This document shows, in pieces, positions 16,053-24,361 of a stretch of 64,000 nucleotides of DNA (its first letter is position 1; each line of letters starts with the position of its first letter). The notes beneath the pieces were generated by a model. That model was not told the DNA's origin. It did no database searches and saw nothing but the letters and a program-made list of their open reading frames with translations. The stretch is from Nocardia carnea (GTDB taxonomy: Bacteria > Actinomycetota > Actinomycetes > Mycobacteriales > Mycobacteriaceae): positions 1 to 64,000 of the forward strand of contig NZ_JARWNW010000096.1 in the NCBI RefSeq assembly GCF_029868325.1, written 5' to 3'. The position numbers and the translations under genes are program-made.

Positions 16053-17066
16053 TCACGGGGTGATCGATGCGCGCAGCACCGCCCGCGGTGTGGGTTCCAG
16101 AACCGCGCCGATCGCGTCCAGGGCGACCGGGTCAGCGACCAGATCGTTCCAGGGCATGGTGCCGTGTGTCCGGGCCAGGAATTCGACAGCCCGGATGAGA
16201 TGGCGGGGTTCGTAGTTGTGCACACCGGTGATGGTCAGCCAGCCGCGGACCACGGCCTCCGGGTCGAGCGCGACGGTAGGACCGGGTGTCACCGAACCGG
16301 CCAGCACCAGGCGCCCGCCGAGGTCGACTCGGGCCAGAGCGCCTGCCACGGCGTCGGGTGAACCGGAGAAGTCCAGTGCGATATCCACCGGACCGCCGAG
16401 GTCCGGGGTCGCGCCGAATCGCGCCGCCAGGTGCTGTCGCTCCGGATGCGGGTCACTGATCAGCACCTGCGCGCCCCGCTCGGTACAGGCTCCGGCAGCG
16501 GTGATGCCGAGCATGCCCGCACCACAGATCAGGACGCGGCGACCTCCCAGTTCGCCGGCCGCCTCGAGTACGGCCATGACGGTCGCGGTAGCGCATCCGG
16601 CGGGTGCGGCGACCGCGTCGGGAACCTTCTCCGGGACCGTGACCGTGGTGACGCCGGCGGGGAGCAGGATGTGTTCGGCGTATCCACCGGACAGCGGCCA
16701 GTCACCCGTGAACGCCTCGTGCCCGACCTTGCGCACCTGTTCGCATTTGGCCGTGAAGCCGCGCCGGCAGCGCCCGCACCGGCCGCAGGTGGCGGTGACC
16801 GACCAGACGATCCGCTCACCGATCTCCCGTTCGGCTCCGGGGCCCGCGGCCGCCACGTGTCCGACCGCTTCGTGTCCGAGGATCGACGGTGACGGCGCCG
16901 GGCGGCGCCCGGATACGGTGTGCAGATCGCTGCCGCAGACGGTGGCCAGGTCCACGCGGACCAGTAATTCCCCCGGGCCGGGAGTGGGTAGCTCGACATC
17001 GCGGACCCGGACCCCGTCGGCGGACCAGACGGCGGCGCGGGTCAGACGACGAGTGAGCGTATCCAT
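16053..17066 (-). CDS. HpnZ-like zinc alcohol dehydrogenase of a phosphonate cluster
   Basis: A 337-residue medium-chain dehydrogenase. VCGSDLH holds the catalytic-zinc cysteine, GHEAVGHV the zinc histidine region, CGRCGRCRRGFTAKC the four structural-zinc cysteines, and CGAGMLGITAAGA the nucleotide loop. It resembles the proposed phosphonate-catabolism alcohol dehydrogenases (the HpnZ group), whose substrate is undetermined. ATG 17066 is used, overlapping the end of phnE by 25 bp; the longer upstream frame is phnE read out of frame. Last gene of the phn-type operon, so it may oxidise the alcohol released from an imported phosphonate. Confidence 0.82.
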   Translation of the reverse strand: MDTLTRRLTRAAVWSADGVRVRDVELPTPGPGELLVRVDLATVCGSDLHTVSGRRPAPSPSILGHEAVGHVAAAGPGAEREIGERIVWSVTATCGRCGRCRRGFTAKCEQVRKVGHEAFTGDWPLSGGYAEHILLPAGVTTVTVPEKVPDAVAAPAGCATATVMAVLEAAGELGGRRVLICGAGMLGITAAGACTERGAQVLISDPHPERQHLAARFGATPDLGGPVDIALDFSGSPDAVAGALARVDLGGRLVLAGSVTPGPTVALDPEAVVRGWLTITGVHNYEPRHLIRAVEFLARTHGTMPWNDLVADPVALDAIGAVLEPTPRAVLRASITP

Positions 17067-18634
17067 CCGGAAAGCCTTTCGATGGTGTAGACGATGACGA
17101 AGACGACCAGGACGATCGCGCCCGCGATATCGAAGTTCAGTGTCCGGATGGCTTCGAACAGCAGGTATCCGATACCACCCGCGCCGACGATGCCCAGCAC
17201 TGTCGAGGTGCGGATATTGACGTCGAGCAGGTAGAGGCTCGAGCCGATCAATGCCGGGACGGCCTGCGGGATGACCGCGGCGAACAGGGTTTTCCACCAG
17301 CCGCCACCGACCGCGCGTACCGCCTCCATGGGCCCGGGGTCGATCTCCTCGACCGCGTCGGCGACGAGTTTGCCCAGGAAACCGATGGATCCGATGGCCA
17401 GCGCGCAGGTTCCGGCGATCGGGCCGAGGCCGAGCGCCGCGACGAACACCACCGCGATGATCAGTTCCGGGACCGCCCGCACCACCAGGATCCAGGTTCG
17501 GGCCGGCCAATACAGCGCTGGATGCGGTGCGACATTGGCGGCACCGAGAATCCCGAGCGGAATCGAGAGCACCACCCCGATCGCGGTCGCCACCAGGCCG
17601 ATGGCGATGGTCTGGAGGGCGGCGTCGAAAAGGTCGGCGCCGAGTGCGCCGAAGTCCGGCGGGATCATCCGGCCGAATACCTCGAACGACGGCCACGGCC
17701 AGGTGAACAGCGCGAACGGGTCGATATCGAGGACGACCAGCGACGCCAGGCTGGTGACTGCGAGCAGCGCACCGAAGGCGAAGCGTATCCGCCGGTCGCG
17801 GCGCGGACCCGCCTTCGACGGCGTCAGCAGGGTGCGGCGGATGACGATGGTGAGGACTTCCATGGCCGCGATGATCACGAGGATCACGGCGACGATGCCG
17901 AGGGCACGCGGGTAGATCAGACCGCGCAGCGCGTCCTGGAGGGCGAAACCGATGCCGCCCGCACCGACGAAACCGAGTACCACCGACATCCGCAGATTGA
18001 TATCGATGCGGTAGACGAAGGTGCTGATCCAGGAGGGAATCGCCTGCGGGACGACGGCGTTCAGCATTTCCCGGAAGTAGCCGGCGCCGGTCGCGCGCAC
18101 CGCTTCGCGTGGGCCCGGATCGGTCTGCTCGATGGCATCGGCGAACAGTTTGCCGAGCATCCCGATCGAATGCAGCGCCAGCGCGAGAATCCCGGGCAGT
18201 ACGCCGATTCCGAGCGCGCGGACGAACAGCGCCGCGAACAGCAGATCCGGCATGGCCCGGCAGAACGTGATGACGGCCCTCGCCGCACCGTAGACCACGG
18301 GATGAGGAGTGGTGTTACGGGCGGCGAGGAACGCCAGCGGCACCGAGACCAGCGCGGCCAGTACGGTGCCGAGTATCGCCATCAGCAGGGTTTCGACGGC
18401 GAGGGAGGAGATGCGGCCGGGGTCGTCGAGCCGCGGCGGCAGCATCCGTTCCAGGAGCGCGGCGATCTCGTCGAGACCGTCGATCAGGGTGGCCGGCGCG
18501 AAATCGATGTACCAGGCGCCGGCCAGGGTGGCCAGGACCGCGGCCGCGGCGCAGGCCCGCAGCAGCACGGTGCGAATCGTGTTCGGTACCGGCGGTTTCG
18601 CGGCCGGGCGTACCGGGGCGAGTAACGCATTCAT
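17042..18634 (-). CDS. phnE: Phosphonate/phosphate ABC transporter permease, two PhnE domains fused
   Basis: A 530-residue protein made of two consecutive PhnE-type permease domains. Each has the EAA-type loop (EQTDPGPREAVRATGAGYFREMLNAVVPQAIPSW in the first, EEIDPGPMEAVRAVGGGWWKTLFAAVIPQAVPAL in the second) and the VLGFVGAGGIGF / VLGIVGAGGIGY signature. Most species encode PhnE once and dimerise it, or use two genes; here one chain supplies both halves. The ATG overlaps the phnC stop (ATGA). About six helices per half are predicted. Works with PhnC and PhnD for import. Confidence 0.9.
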   Translation of the reverse strand: MNALLAPVRPAAKPPVPNTIRTVLLRACAAAAVLATLAGAWYIDFAPATLIDGLDEIAALLERMLPPRLDDPGRISSLAVETLLMAILGTVLAALVSVPLAFLAARNTTPHPVVYGAARAVITFCRAMPDLLFAALFVRALGIGVLPGILALALHSIGMLGKLFADAIEQTDPGPREAVRATGAGYFREMLNAVVPQAIPSWISTFVYRIDINLRMSVVLGFVGAGGIGFALQDALRGLIYPRALGIVAVILVIIAAMEVLTIVIRRTLLTPSKAGPRRDRRIRFAFGALLAVTSLASLVVLDIDPFALFTWPWPSFEVFGRMIPPDFGALGADLFDAALQTIAIGLVATAIGVVLSIPLGILGAANVAPHPALYWPARTWILVVRAVPELIIAVVFVAALGLGPIAGTCALAIGSIGFLGKLVADAVEEIDPGPMEAVRAVGGGWWKTLFAAVIPQAVPALIGSSLYLLDVNIRTSTVLGIVGAGGIGYLLFEAIRTLNFDIAGAIVLVVFVIVYTIERLSGWIRSLVV

Positions 18635-19449
18635 CGTGGTTCGACCGCGTTCGACCCGGCCACCGCCGGTTCGACCCGCTGATAGATCTCCATGACCTCG
18701 TCCCGGGACAACCCCACCGCGGGACGGTCGAGCACCTTCGCCCCGCCCCGTAACCCGATCAGCCGGTGCGCCCAGCCCATCGCCAGATCCACCTGGTGCA
18801 GGGTGCACAGCACCGTCAGTTTCTCCTCGATGCACACCCGGAACAGCAGATCCATCACCACGCCCGCGTTCTCGGGGTCGAGGGAGGCCACGGGTTCATC
18901 GGCGAGCAGCACCTTGGGTTGTTGCATGAGGGTGCGGGCGATCGCGACCCGCTGCTGCTGGCCGCCGGACAGCGTATCGGCGCGGCGTTCGGCGAGATCG
19001 GCGAGCCCGACCCGGTCCAGATGCTGGAGCGCCTCGGCCCGCATCCGTTTCGGGTAGGTGAGCGCCCCGTAGCGGGGCAGCGCGATCCGGCCGAGCCCGC
19101 CGATGAGCACGTTCTCCAGGCAGCTGAGCCGCCCGACCAGGTTGAATTGCTGGAAGACGAATCCCACGTCACGCCGAAGTGCGCGCAGGCGGGCCCCGGA
19201 GGCGAGGTCGACGCGGGTCCCGTCGACCTCGACCCGGCCCGAGCTCACCGGGTGCAGGCCGTTGAGGCAGCGCAGCAGGGTCGATTTGCCGGACCCGGAA
19301 AGTCCCAGCAGCACGACCATTTCACTGCGGTGCACCTCGAACGACACCTCGTCGAGCGCAGTGGTTTCGCCGAATTTCTTGGTGACCGATTGTGCGGAGA
19401 TGACGGTGTCGTCGCCGGCGACGGTCGGACGGTGCGGCGCGGGAGGCAT
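18631..19449 (-). CDS. phnC: Phosphonate/phosphate ABC transporter ATP-binding protein
   Basis: A 272-residue ATPase. Walker A GLSGSGKSTLL is near residue 50, the Q-loop FVFQQFNLVGRLSCLENVL follows, then LSGGQQQRVAIARTL and Walker B VLLADEPVASLDP, and an LCTLHQVDLA switch histidine. This combination, with RALRRDVGFVFQQ, is typical of PhnC. It sits between phnD (four bases upstream) and phnE (overlapping), so the importer genes run phnD-phnC-phnE. A short unconserved N-terminus of about 15 residues precedes the domain. Confidence 0.9.
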   Translation of the reverse strand: MPPAPHRPTVAGDDTVISAQSVTKKFGETTALDEVSFEVHRSEMVVLLGLSGSGKSTLLRCLNGLHPVSSGRVEVDGTRVDLASGARLRALRRDVGFVFQQFNLVGRLSCLENVLIGGLGRIALPRYGALTYPKRMRAEALQHLDRVGLADLAERRADTLSGGQQQRVAIARTLMQQPKVLLADEPVASLDPENAGVVMDLLFRVCIEEKLTVLCTLHQVDLAMGWAHRLIGLRGGAKVLDRPAVGLSRDEVMEIYQRVEPAVAGSNAVEPR

Positions 19450-19453
19450 CGAA

Positions 19454-20413
19454 TCAGCCCTTGCACTTCTCGGAGCCGGTTACTTCACAGACGTGGCGTA
19501 CGCCGTTGTAGTCGGCGTCGGTGGCGGGAACGACGCCCCACACCCGTTCGTCGGTGATCCGGCAGTCGCCGGTGCACAGACCTTCGCCGAGCATGTAGTC
19601 GGCATTGACCTTCTCGGTGAAGATGGTGCGCAGTTTGTCGATGGTTTCGGTGCCGAGATCGTTGTTCGCGGCGAACAGGGAGCCGGCGATGGTTTCCGAT
19701 TTCCAGACCGTCTTCAGCTGATCCGGTTTCAGGTCGCCCTTTTCGATCAGGGTTTTGTCGACCATGGTGTCGAAGGCGAATCCGGCATCGCAGTCACCGG
19801 CCGCGATGGCCAGTGCGGAGGCGTCGTGGCCGCCGGCGTAGATCGGCTGGAGACCGGCGGAAAGATCCGCCTCCGACCCGGACTCGATCACCTTGTTCTC
19901 GATCAGTCCGGCTGTGGGATAGAGGAATCCGGAGGTCGAACCCGGGTCGACGAAGCAGACCTTCTTGCCCTTGAAGTCGCCGAGGTCGTCGACCTGGTCG
20001 TTGTCCGAGCGGGTGAGGCCATAGGACTGGTAGCCGGGCGGTGTGCCCTTGTCCTGCACGACCGCGCCCAGCGGGGTCATCTCCGCGCCGTTCACTCCGG
20101 CCACGACGTAGGCGAACGGGCCGAAGAACGCGAGGTCGACATTGCCGGCGATAAGTCCCTCGACCACCCCCGCATAGTCGGAGGCCTGCACGAAGTCGAT
20201 CTCCGAGCCGGTTTCGCGCTCCAGCAGGGCGATCACCGGTTCGTAGCTGGCCTTCAGGTCGGTGGAGTTCTCGGCCGGGATGGCGGCGAGCGTCAGGGTT
20301 TCGGGATAGCCCTGTTCGTTCAGCGCCTCGGAATCGGAGCCGGAACAGGCGGACAACGTGAGTGCCAGGCCGGCGAGTACGGCGGCCACGGTATGACTGC
20401 GGCGGAAGAACAT
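19454..20413 (-). CDS. phnD: PhnD-type substrate-binding lipoprotein
   Basis: A 319-residue lipoprotein. A signal peptide ends in LTLSACSG with Cys23 as lipidation site. The mature part has PhnD signatures: LTLAAIPAENSTDLKASYEPVIALLERETG, DYAGVVEGLIAGNVDLAFFGPFAYVVA, KKVCFVDPGSTSGFLYP, and AGGHDASALAIAAGDCDAGFAFD. The ATG at 20413 follows a GAGGAC ribosome site. In M. smegmatis the PhnD homologue serves phosphate uptake under PhnF control, so the ligand here could be phosphate as well as a phosphonate; neighbouring PhnX-like and HpnZ-like genes favour the latter. Confidence 0.9.
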   Translation of the reverse strand: MFFRRSHTVAAVLAGLALTLSACSGSDSEALNEQGYPETLTLAAIPAENSTDLKASYEPVIALLERETGSEIDFVQASDYAGVVEGLIAGNVDLAFFGPFAYVVAGVNGAEMTPLGAVVQDKGTPPGYQSYGLTRSDNDQVDDLGDFKGKKVCFVDPGSTSGFLYPTAGLIENKVIESGSEADLSAGLQPIYAGGHDASALAIAAGDCDAGFAFDTMVDKTLIEKGDLKPDQLKTVWKSETIAGSLFAANNDLGTETIDKLRTIFTEKVNADYMLGEGLCTGDCRITDERVWGVVPATDADYNGVRHVCEVTGSEKCKG

Positions 20414-20447
20414 GGAACGTCCTCGGAGGAGTCGGGGTCGAACGGGA

Positions 20448-21134
20448 TCAGGCGGAAAAGAGCAGGTCGGGGAGTTCGGCAACGGTGTCGAGGAGGTGGG
20501 TGGCCCCGGCCTCGCGCAGGGTCTGCGCGTTGTGCGCGCCGGTGAGGGTGCCCGCCACGATGGCGGCGCCGGCGCGGAGGCCGGAGGTGATATCGCTGGC
20601 GGTGTCACCGACGACTGCCACTCGGCGGACATCGTCGACCTCGGCGCGGAGCAATGCGGTGAGCACCAGGTCGGGGTAGGGGCGGCCGCGACCGGCGTCG
20701 GCGGGGGCCAGCACCAGGTCGGCTACTTCGGTCCAGTCGAGGGAGGTGAGGATGCGACGCTGAGTGGAACGGCTGAATCCAGTTGTCAGCGCAACCTTGA
20801 TACCGCCCGCGCGCAATTTCGCGATGGCTTCTTCGGCACCGGGAATCGGCGTGATCGCGCCTTCGTCGACGTAGCGTTCGTAGGCGGATTCGAAGGCCGC
20901 GTTGGCTTCGGCTGCCTTGTGCTCGGAACCGAACAGTGCACGAAACACCACGATTTTGGATTGACCCATCGTGTCGAGCACGTAGCGGCGGGCATTGTCG
21001 CGCTCGGGGCCGGTCGCCGGCAGCCCCACCGCGGTGGCGGCATCGTCGAAGGCCGCGATCACAGCGCCGTCGTCGGCGACCGTGGTTCCGGCCATATCCA
21101 GTACTGCCAGGGCGATATCGCTGTTGTCTTGCAC
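20448..21134 (-). CDS. Phosphonatase-like HAD hydrolase (PhnX-like)
   Basis: A 228-residue HAD hydrolase. Motif I is LDMAGTTVADDG with nucleophile Asp13; motif II is the Thr of ALTTGFS; motifs III/IV are GRPYPD and VVGDTASDI. The cap keeps a MGQSK segment whose Lys60 matches the Schiff-base lysine of PhnX, but the histidine three residues later in true PhnX is Val63. The family accompanies phosphonate transporters and its substrate is undefined. GTG 21134 is chosen because upstream residues are not conserved. First gene of the operon; two PhnF boxes lie 20 and 67 bp upstream. Confidence 0.82.
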   Translation of the reverse strand: MQDNSDIALAVLDMAGTTVADDGAVIAAFDDAATAVGLPATGPERDNARRYVLDTMGQSKIVVFRALFGSEHKAAEANAAFESAYERYVDEGAITPIPGAEEAIAKLRAGGIKVALTTGFSRSTQRRILTSLDWTEVADLVLAPADAGRGRPYPDLVLTALLRAEVDDVRRVAVVGDTASDITSGLRAGAAIVAGTLTGAHNAQTLREAGATHLLDTVAELPDLLFSA

Positions 21135-21153
21135 GGGACCGAGAATGCCATGC

Positions 21154-21165
21154 TGGTATAGACCA
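21154..21165. promoter_or_regulatory. PhnF box 1
   Basis: TGGTATAGACCA, with TGGT/ACCA arms. It matches the repeat reported for the M. smegmatis repressor PhnF. It lies 20 bp upstream of the PhnX-like gene. Confidence 0.85.
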
Positions 21166-21200
21166 GGGGGCTGCCGTTGAGCGAACCTTGAGTTAACAGC

Positions 21201-21212
21201 TGGTATAGACCA
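21201..21212. promoter_or_regulatory. PhnF box 2
   Basis: An identical TGGTATAGACCA, 47 bp from the first. It lies 10 bp before TAGGGT, the hexamer six bases upstream of the phnF GTG, so it probably controls phnF itself while box 1 controls the transport operon. Confidence 0.85.
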
Positions 21213-21233
21213 CCATCGCGGTAGGGTTGGACC

Positions 21234-21947
21234 GTGACGTCGACCGTCGAACCCCGGGTTCTCAAACATCAGATCGTGCGCGCGAGCATCGAAGAACTGC
21301 TCGACGGGCTGGACGTCGGCGACACCGTCCCCTCCGAACGCGATCTCGCCGTACGCTTCGATGTGGCCCGGGAAACGGTGCGGCAGGCGCTGCGCGAACT
21401 ACTCGTCGCCGGCCGGATCGAACGCCAGGGCAAGACGACCCTGGTGGCCGGCCCGAAACTCGTTCTCCCCCTCGCTCTCGGCTCCTACACCGAAGCCGCC
21501 CGCGCCGAAGGCCGCACCGCCACCCGAATTCTCGTCGGCTGGACCCGGCTCACCGCCGACGCGGATCTCGCCGGCCAACTCGCCATCGCCCCGGGCGATC
21601 CGGTGATCCAGCTCGAACGCGTCCTCACCACCGACGGCGTACACCTCGGTCTCGAAACCACCCGGCTCCCCGCCTACCGCTACCCCGGGCTGATCGACAC
21701 CTTCGATTACACCCAGTCGCTGTACGCCGAGATCGCGAGCCGCGGAATCGCTTTCGCCAAGGCGGTGGACAGCATCGAAACCACCTTGCCCGACGCCCGC
21801 GAAGCGGCCTTGCTCACCGTCGACACCCGCACCCCGATGTTCCTGCTCAAACGCGTCTCCTACGACCCGGCCGGGATTCCCATCGAACACCGCCGCTCCC
21901 TCTACCGCGGCGACCGCATGACCTTCACCGCCATCCAAACCCCCTGA
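21234..21947 (+). CDS. phnF: GntR/HutC-family repressor PhnF
   Basis: A 237-residue GntR protein: winged helix at residues 10-75 (GDTVPSERDLAVRFDVARETVRQALRELLVAGRIERQGKTTLVAGPKLVLP) and a UTRA ligand domain after that (ILVGWTRL, IQLERVL, LETTRLPAYRYPGLIDTFDYTQSLYAEI). Divergence from a phnDCE-type operon and two exact PhnF boxes identify it. M. smegmatis PhnF represses phnDCE when phosphate is ample. GTG 21234 has TAGGGT exactly six bases upstream, so the mRNA is predicted leaderless. Confidence 0.9.
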   Translation: MTSTVEPRVLKHQIVRASIEELLDGLDVGDTVPSERDLAVRFDVARETVRQALRELLVAGRIERQGKTTLVAGPKLVLPLALGSYTEAARAEGRTATRILVGWTRLTADADLAGQLAIAPGDPVIQLERVLTTDGVHLGLETTRLPAYRYPGLIDTFDYTQSLYAEIASRGIAFAKAVDSIETTLPDAREAALLTVDTRTPMFLLKRVSYDPAGIPIEHRRSLYRGDRMTFTAIQTP

Positions 21948-21996
21948 CACCGGGCCCGCACGGGCGGTCCACGACATTGCCCCTGATGCCAGGTGG

Positions 21997-22029
21997 GCCG
22001 ATATCGACCGGTCGACGGCCGGTATCGGC
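21997..22029 (+). terminator. Imperfect hairpin after phnF
   Basis: GCCGATATCGACCG pairs with CGGCCGGTATCGGC at 12 of 14 positions around a GTCGA loop, 50 bp after the phnF stop. There is no T-tract. Confidence 0.45.
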
Positions 22030-22185
22030 ACGGCCGAAGCCGTTGACAACCCCACTTACCAGTCCAGCCACTTGTTCCTATTGAATGTGCCGTTATCTAG
22101 CGGTACGGTAGTGAATGTATCGATAACCGCTCCCGAAGATGTAACCCCCGGGGCACACGGGGCGCGACGAGTGAGGACTCCACCG

Positions 22186-22770
22186 ATGAACCGAAACCCC
22201 GAACAGCGCACCCGCCGCATCACCGCCCGGATCGCCGCGATCGCGGTTATCGCCCTCGCACCCCTGGCCGTCACCGGTACCGCCCTCGCAGACCCGGCAG
22301 GCGCGACACAGATCAGCGACCGCGATTCCCATGGTTCCGGCGGCCGCGACAACGACGGCGGCCACAACTTCGGCGACAACCGGCTGGGCGACAACGAACC
22401 CGGCGACTACGGCATCGGCGATAACGACTTCGGCTGGGACGATAACGGCCACTACGGATACCGCGACCACAACCGGCAGAACTACGACGGCTGGAACGAC
22501 CAGTTCAACAGCGGTCACACCGACCGCGGGAACCGCGATTCGCACGCCGGTTACGACGGGGGACGCGACCACGACGGACCGGCCGGCCATGGACACAACA
22601 ACGGCGGCGGCACCCAGCCCCAGACCTGGAACATGCCCAACCCGTACATCCCGCCGCCCCCGCCCGCTCTGCTGCCGGCGATCCCCGCGCTGCACTTGCC
22701 GTCGCTGCCGCATCTGCCCCTGCCGATGGCCCGGCTGCCGGGTCTGCCGGGCACTGGTAGCGCCTTCTGA
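22186..22770 (+). CDS. Secreted low-complexity Gly/Asn/Asp/His-rich protein
   Basis: A 194-residue protein with a Sec signal peptide (charged RRITAR, hydrophobic IAAIAVIALAPLAVTG, cleavage near TALA-DPAG). The mature part to about residue 145 is a degenerate repeat of Gly, Asp, Asn and His in which DN and GD pairs recur; the C-terminus is Pro/Leu-rich (PPPPPALLPAIPALHLPSLPHLP). No enzyme domain is visible. It could be a cell-wall or metal-binding exported protein, but nothing proves either. ATG 22186 begins the signal peptide. About 230 bp of relatively AT-rich upstream DNA probably holds its promoter. A perfect hairpin follows. Confidence 0.7.
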   Translation: MNRNPEQRTRRITARIAAIAVIALAPLAVTGTALADPAGATQISDRDSHGSGGRDNDGGHNFGDNRLGDNEPGDYGIGDNDFGWDDNGHYGYRDHNRQNYDGWNDQFNSGHTDRGNRDSHAGYDGGRDHDGPAGHGHNNGGGTQPQTWNMPNPYIPPPPPALLPAIPALHLPSLPHLPLPMARLPGLPGTGSAF

Positions 22771-22827
22771 CTCCCTGAGTATCGCGCCGTTGTTCAACGG
22801 TTCGTCTTGTGATGACTCTTTGACGTA

Positions 22828-22858
22828 CGGCCGGACCCGCTGACCGCGGGTCCGGCCG
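22828..22858 (+). terminator. Perfect 13-bp hairpin after the secreted protein gene
   Basis: CGGCCGGACCCGC and GCGGGTCCGGCCG pair fully around TGACC, 57 bp after the stop codon. No T-tract. Confidence 0.65.
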
Positions 22859-23036
22859 AAGCACCTCAGCAACTGTCGCCGAGAGTGATCGGATTTCACG
22901 CCAGGATGGGGGCCTGACAAGCCGGCGCCGGCCAACTCGACTCGGTAACCACCATGGTTTGGAGACTTGACCAGAGATTCCGCCGAGTTTCTCCGCCGAG
23001 GTCTCAACCGTTGTTTCAAGGATACGATTCACATAC

Positions 23037-23801
23037 ATGAGTCGAACCGCAAGGAAGACCGTGCCCACGTCGACCGAGGTCCGAGCCGTGTTGTATCCGG
23101 CCGTCACCGAGGCAGCCCGCCGGGTGAGCGCGAACGCTATCGGACTGATAGATGTGGGTTGCGGTGCCGGTTTCGACCTGACCGTAGATCGCGTCGGCAT
23201 CACATACCGCAACGGCCACCTGCTGGGCGACCCGCATTCTCCTGTCCAACTGTCGTCCGCGGTCGTCGGCCGACGCCTCGTCCCCGTGCAGGCCATGCCG
23301 CGGGTCCTCGCCCGTATCGGTATCGACAGCGATCCGATCGACGTGACCGATCCGGCTGCGGCCCAACGGCTACGCGACTCCGTCTCCCCGGAGCACCCCG
23401 AACATTCAGCTCGACTGGACGCCGATATCGCGTTGACCACCGCGACCACCCCACAACTCCTGCGCGGCAACGCCATCGACCTGCTACCCGACGCCATCGC
23501 CCGGATACCCGCGGACGCCCTACCCGTCGTCACCACGACCTGGGCCCTGTCCCGCTTCTCGCGGGAACATCGCCTGCGCTTCCTGCACCGACTGGACGAA
23601 TCGGCGACCGGTCGCGTGGTGGCCTGGGTTTCGGCCGAAGGGGTCGGCGTGGCCCCGGCCATCCCAACACTCGGCGATCGGCACGCTTCCGGCCACAGCA
23701 TCATCGGCCTGGCGATCTTCGACGGTTCGGCCCTGCACACCGAGGCCATCGGCCGTTGCTGGTCCCGTGGCCGCATGCTGAGCTGGCTGACGAACTCCTG
23801 A
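23037..23801 (+). CDS. DUF2332-family protein, short at the N-terminus
   Basis: A 254-residue protein resembling the C-terminal two-thirds of DUF2332: AIGLIDVGCGAGFDLTVDRVGITY, GDPHSPVQL, RIGIDSDPIDVTDPAAAQRLRDSV, LLRGNAIDLLPDAIARIPADALPVVTTTWALSRFSREHRLRFLHRL. Usual members are about 330-350 residues and typically read EIGASAGLN where this has DVGCGAGFD. Roughly 80-90 N-terminal residues appear missing; the in-frame upstream sequence runs about 25 codons to a TGA without family similarity. It may be a diverged or decaying copy. Function of the family is unknown. Confidence 0.65.
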   Translation: MSRTARKTVPTSTEVRAVLYPAVTEAARRVSANAIGLIDVGCGAGFDLTVDRVGITYRNGHLLGDPHSPVQLSSAVVGRRLVPVQAMPRVLARIGIDSDPIDVTDPAAAQRLRDSVSPEHPEHSARLDADIALTTATTPQLLRGNAIDLLPDAIARIPADALPVVTTTWALSRFSREHRLRFLHRLDESATGRVVAWVSAEGVGVAPAIPTLGDRHASGHSIIGLAIFDGSALHTEAIGRCWSRGRMLSWLTNS

Positions 23802-23802
23802 C

Positions 23803-24273
23803 TCAGCCTGCCACTACGTGCTCGGGCCGGATGTGGAGGATCACCCGCTCGACACCGCGCCGCTCCGCATACGGGTAGGTGTCCCGATCCAGGTACTTGC
23901 GCGCCAACCTGTCGAGGAAAGCCTTCTGCGGGTCCGGCTCGATCTCGACCACCCGGCCGCGCACTTCCAGGTAGCGGTACGGATCGCCGGGGTCGAGGAT
24001 CGAGACCGAGACTCGTGGGTCGCGCCGGATATTGCGGTATTTCTGCCGGTCGGTGCCGGTGGATATGAGCAGCTGTCCGTCCACGGCGTCGTACCACACC
24101 GGGTGTGACTGTGGCGCTCCGTCCGGACCGAGCGTAGAGAGGTGAGCGAAGCTCACCTTGTCGAGCAGATCGATATGACTGTCCGGGATTTCGGCAGTAC
24201 GCCCCCTGCCGCTCCCGGTCAGCCTTTTTATGCTGTCGACATCCTTATCGGCATCGCGAATGATCTCGGCCAT
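23803..24273 (-). CDS. PPOX-class F420-dependent oxidoreductase
   Basis: A 156-residue split-barrel flavin-type reductase: HIDLLDKVSFAHLSTLGPDGAPQSHPVWYDAVDGQLLISTGTDRQKYRNIRRDPRVSVSILDPGDPYRYLEVRGRVVEIEPD is the usual PPOX core, and the RQKYRNIRRDP segment matches the phosphate-binding region of F420 users. Substrate unknown; relatives reduce quinones, biliverdin or nitro compounds. Two adjacent ATGs are available; 24273 is chosen because GAGGAG then lies six bases upstream. It converges on the DUF2332 gene with one base between stops. Confidence 0.85.
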   Translation of the reverse strand: MAEIIRDADKDVDSIKRLTGSGRGRTAEIPDSHIDLLDKVSFAHLSTLGPDGAPQSHPVWYDAVDGQLLISTGTDRQKYRNIRRDPRVSVSILDPGDPYRYLEVRGRVVEIEPDPQKAFLDRLARKYLDRDTYPYAERRGVERVILHIRPEHVVAG

Positions 24274-24361
24274 CATCCACTCCTCACTGTCGTGGACCGG
24301 ACGGGTCCCGTCCGGCGGGCATGGACGGATTCTCACCCGAGCCACCGACAGGCAGCCGAGA

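Noticed and set aside
17067-17696. A longer N-terminus for the HpnZ-like dehydrogenase
   Set aside because: That stretch is phnE out of frame and Arg-rich. The dehydrogenase fold begins just after ATG 17066.
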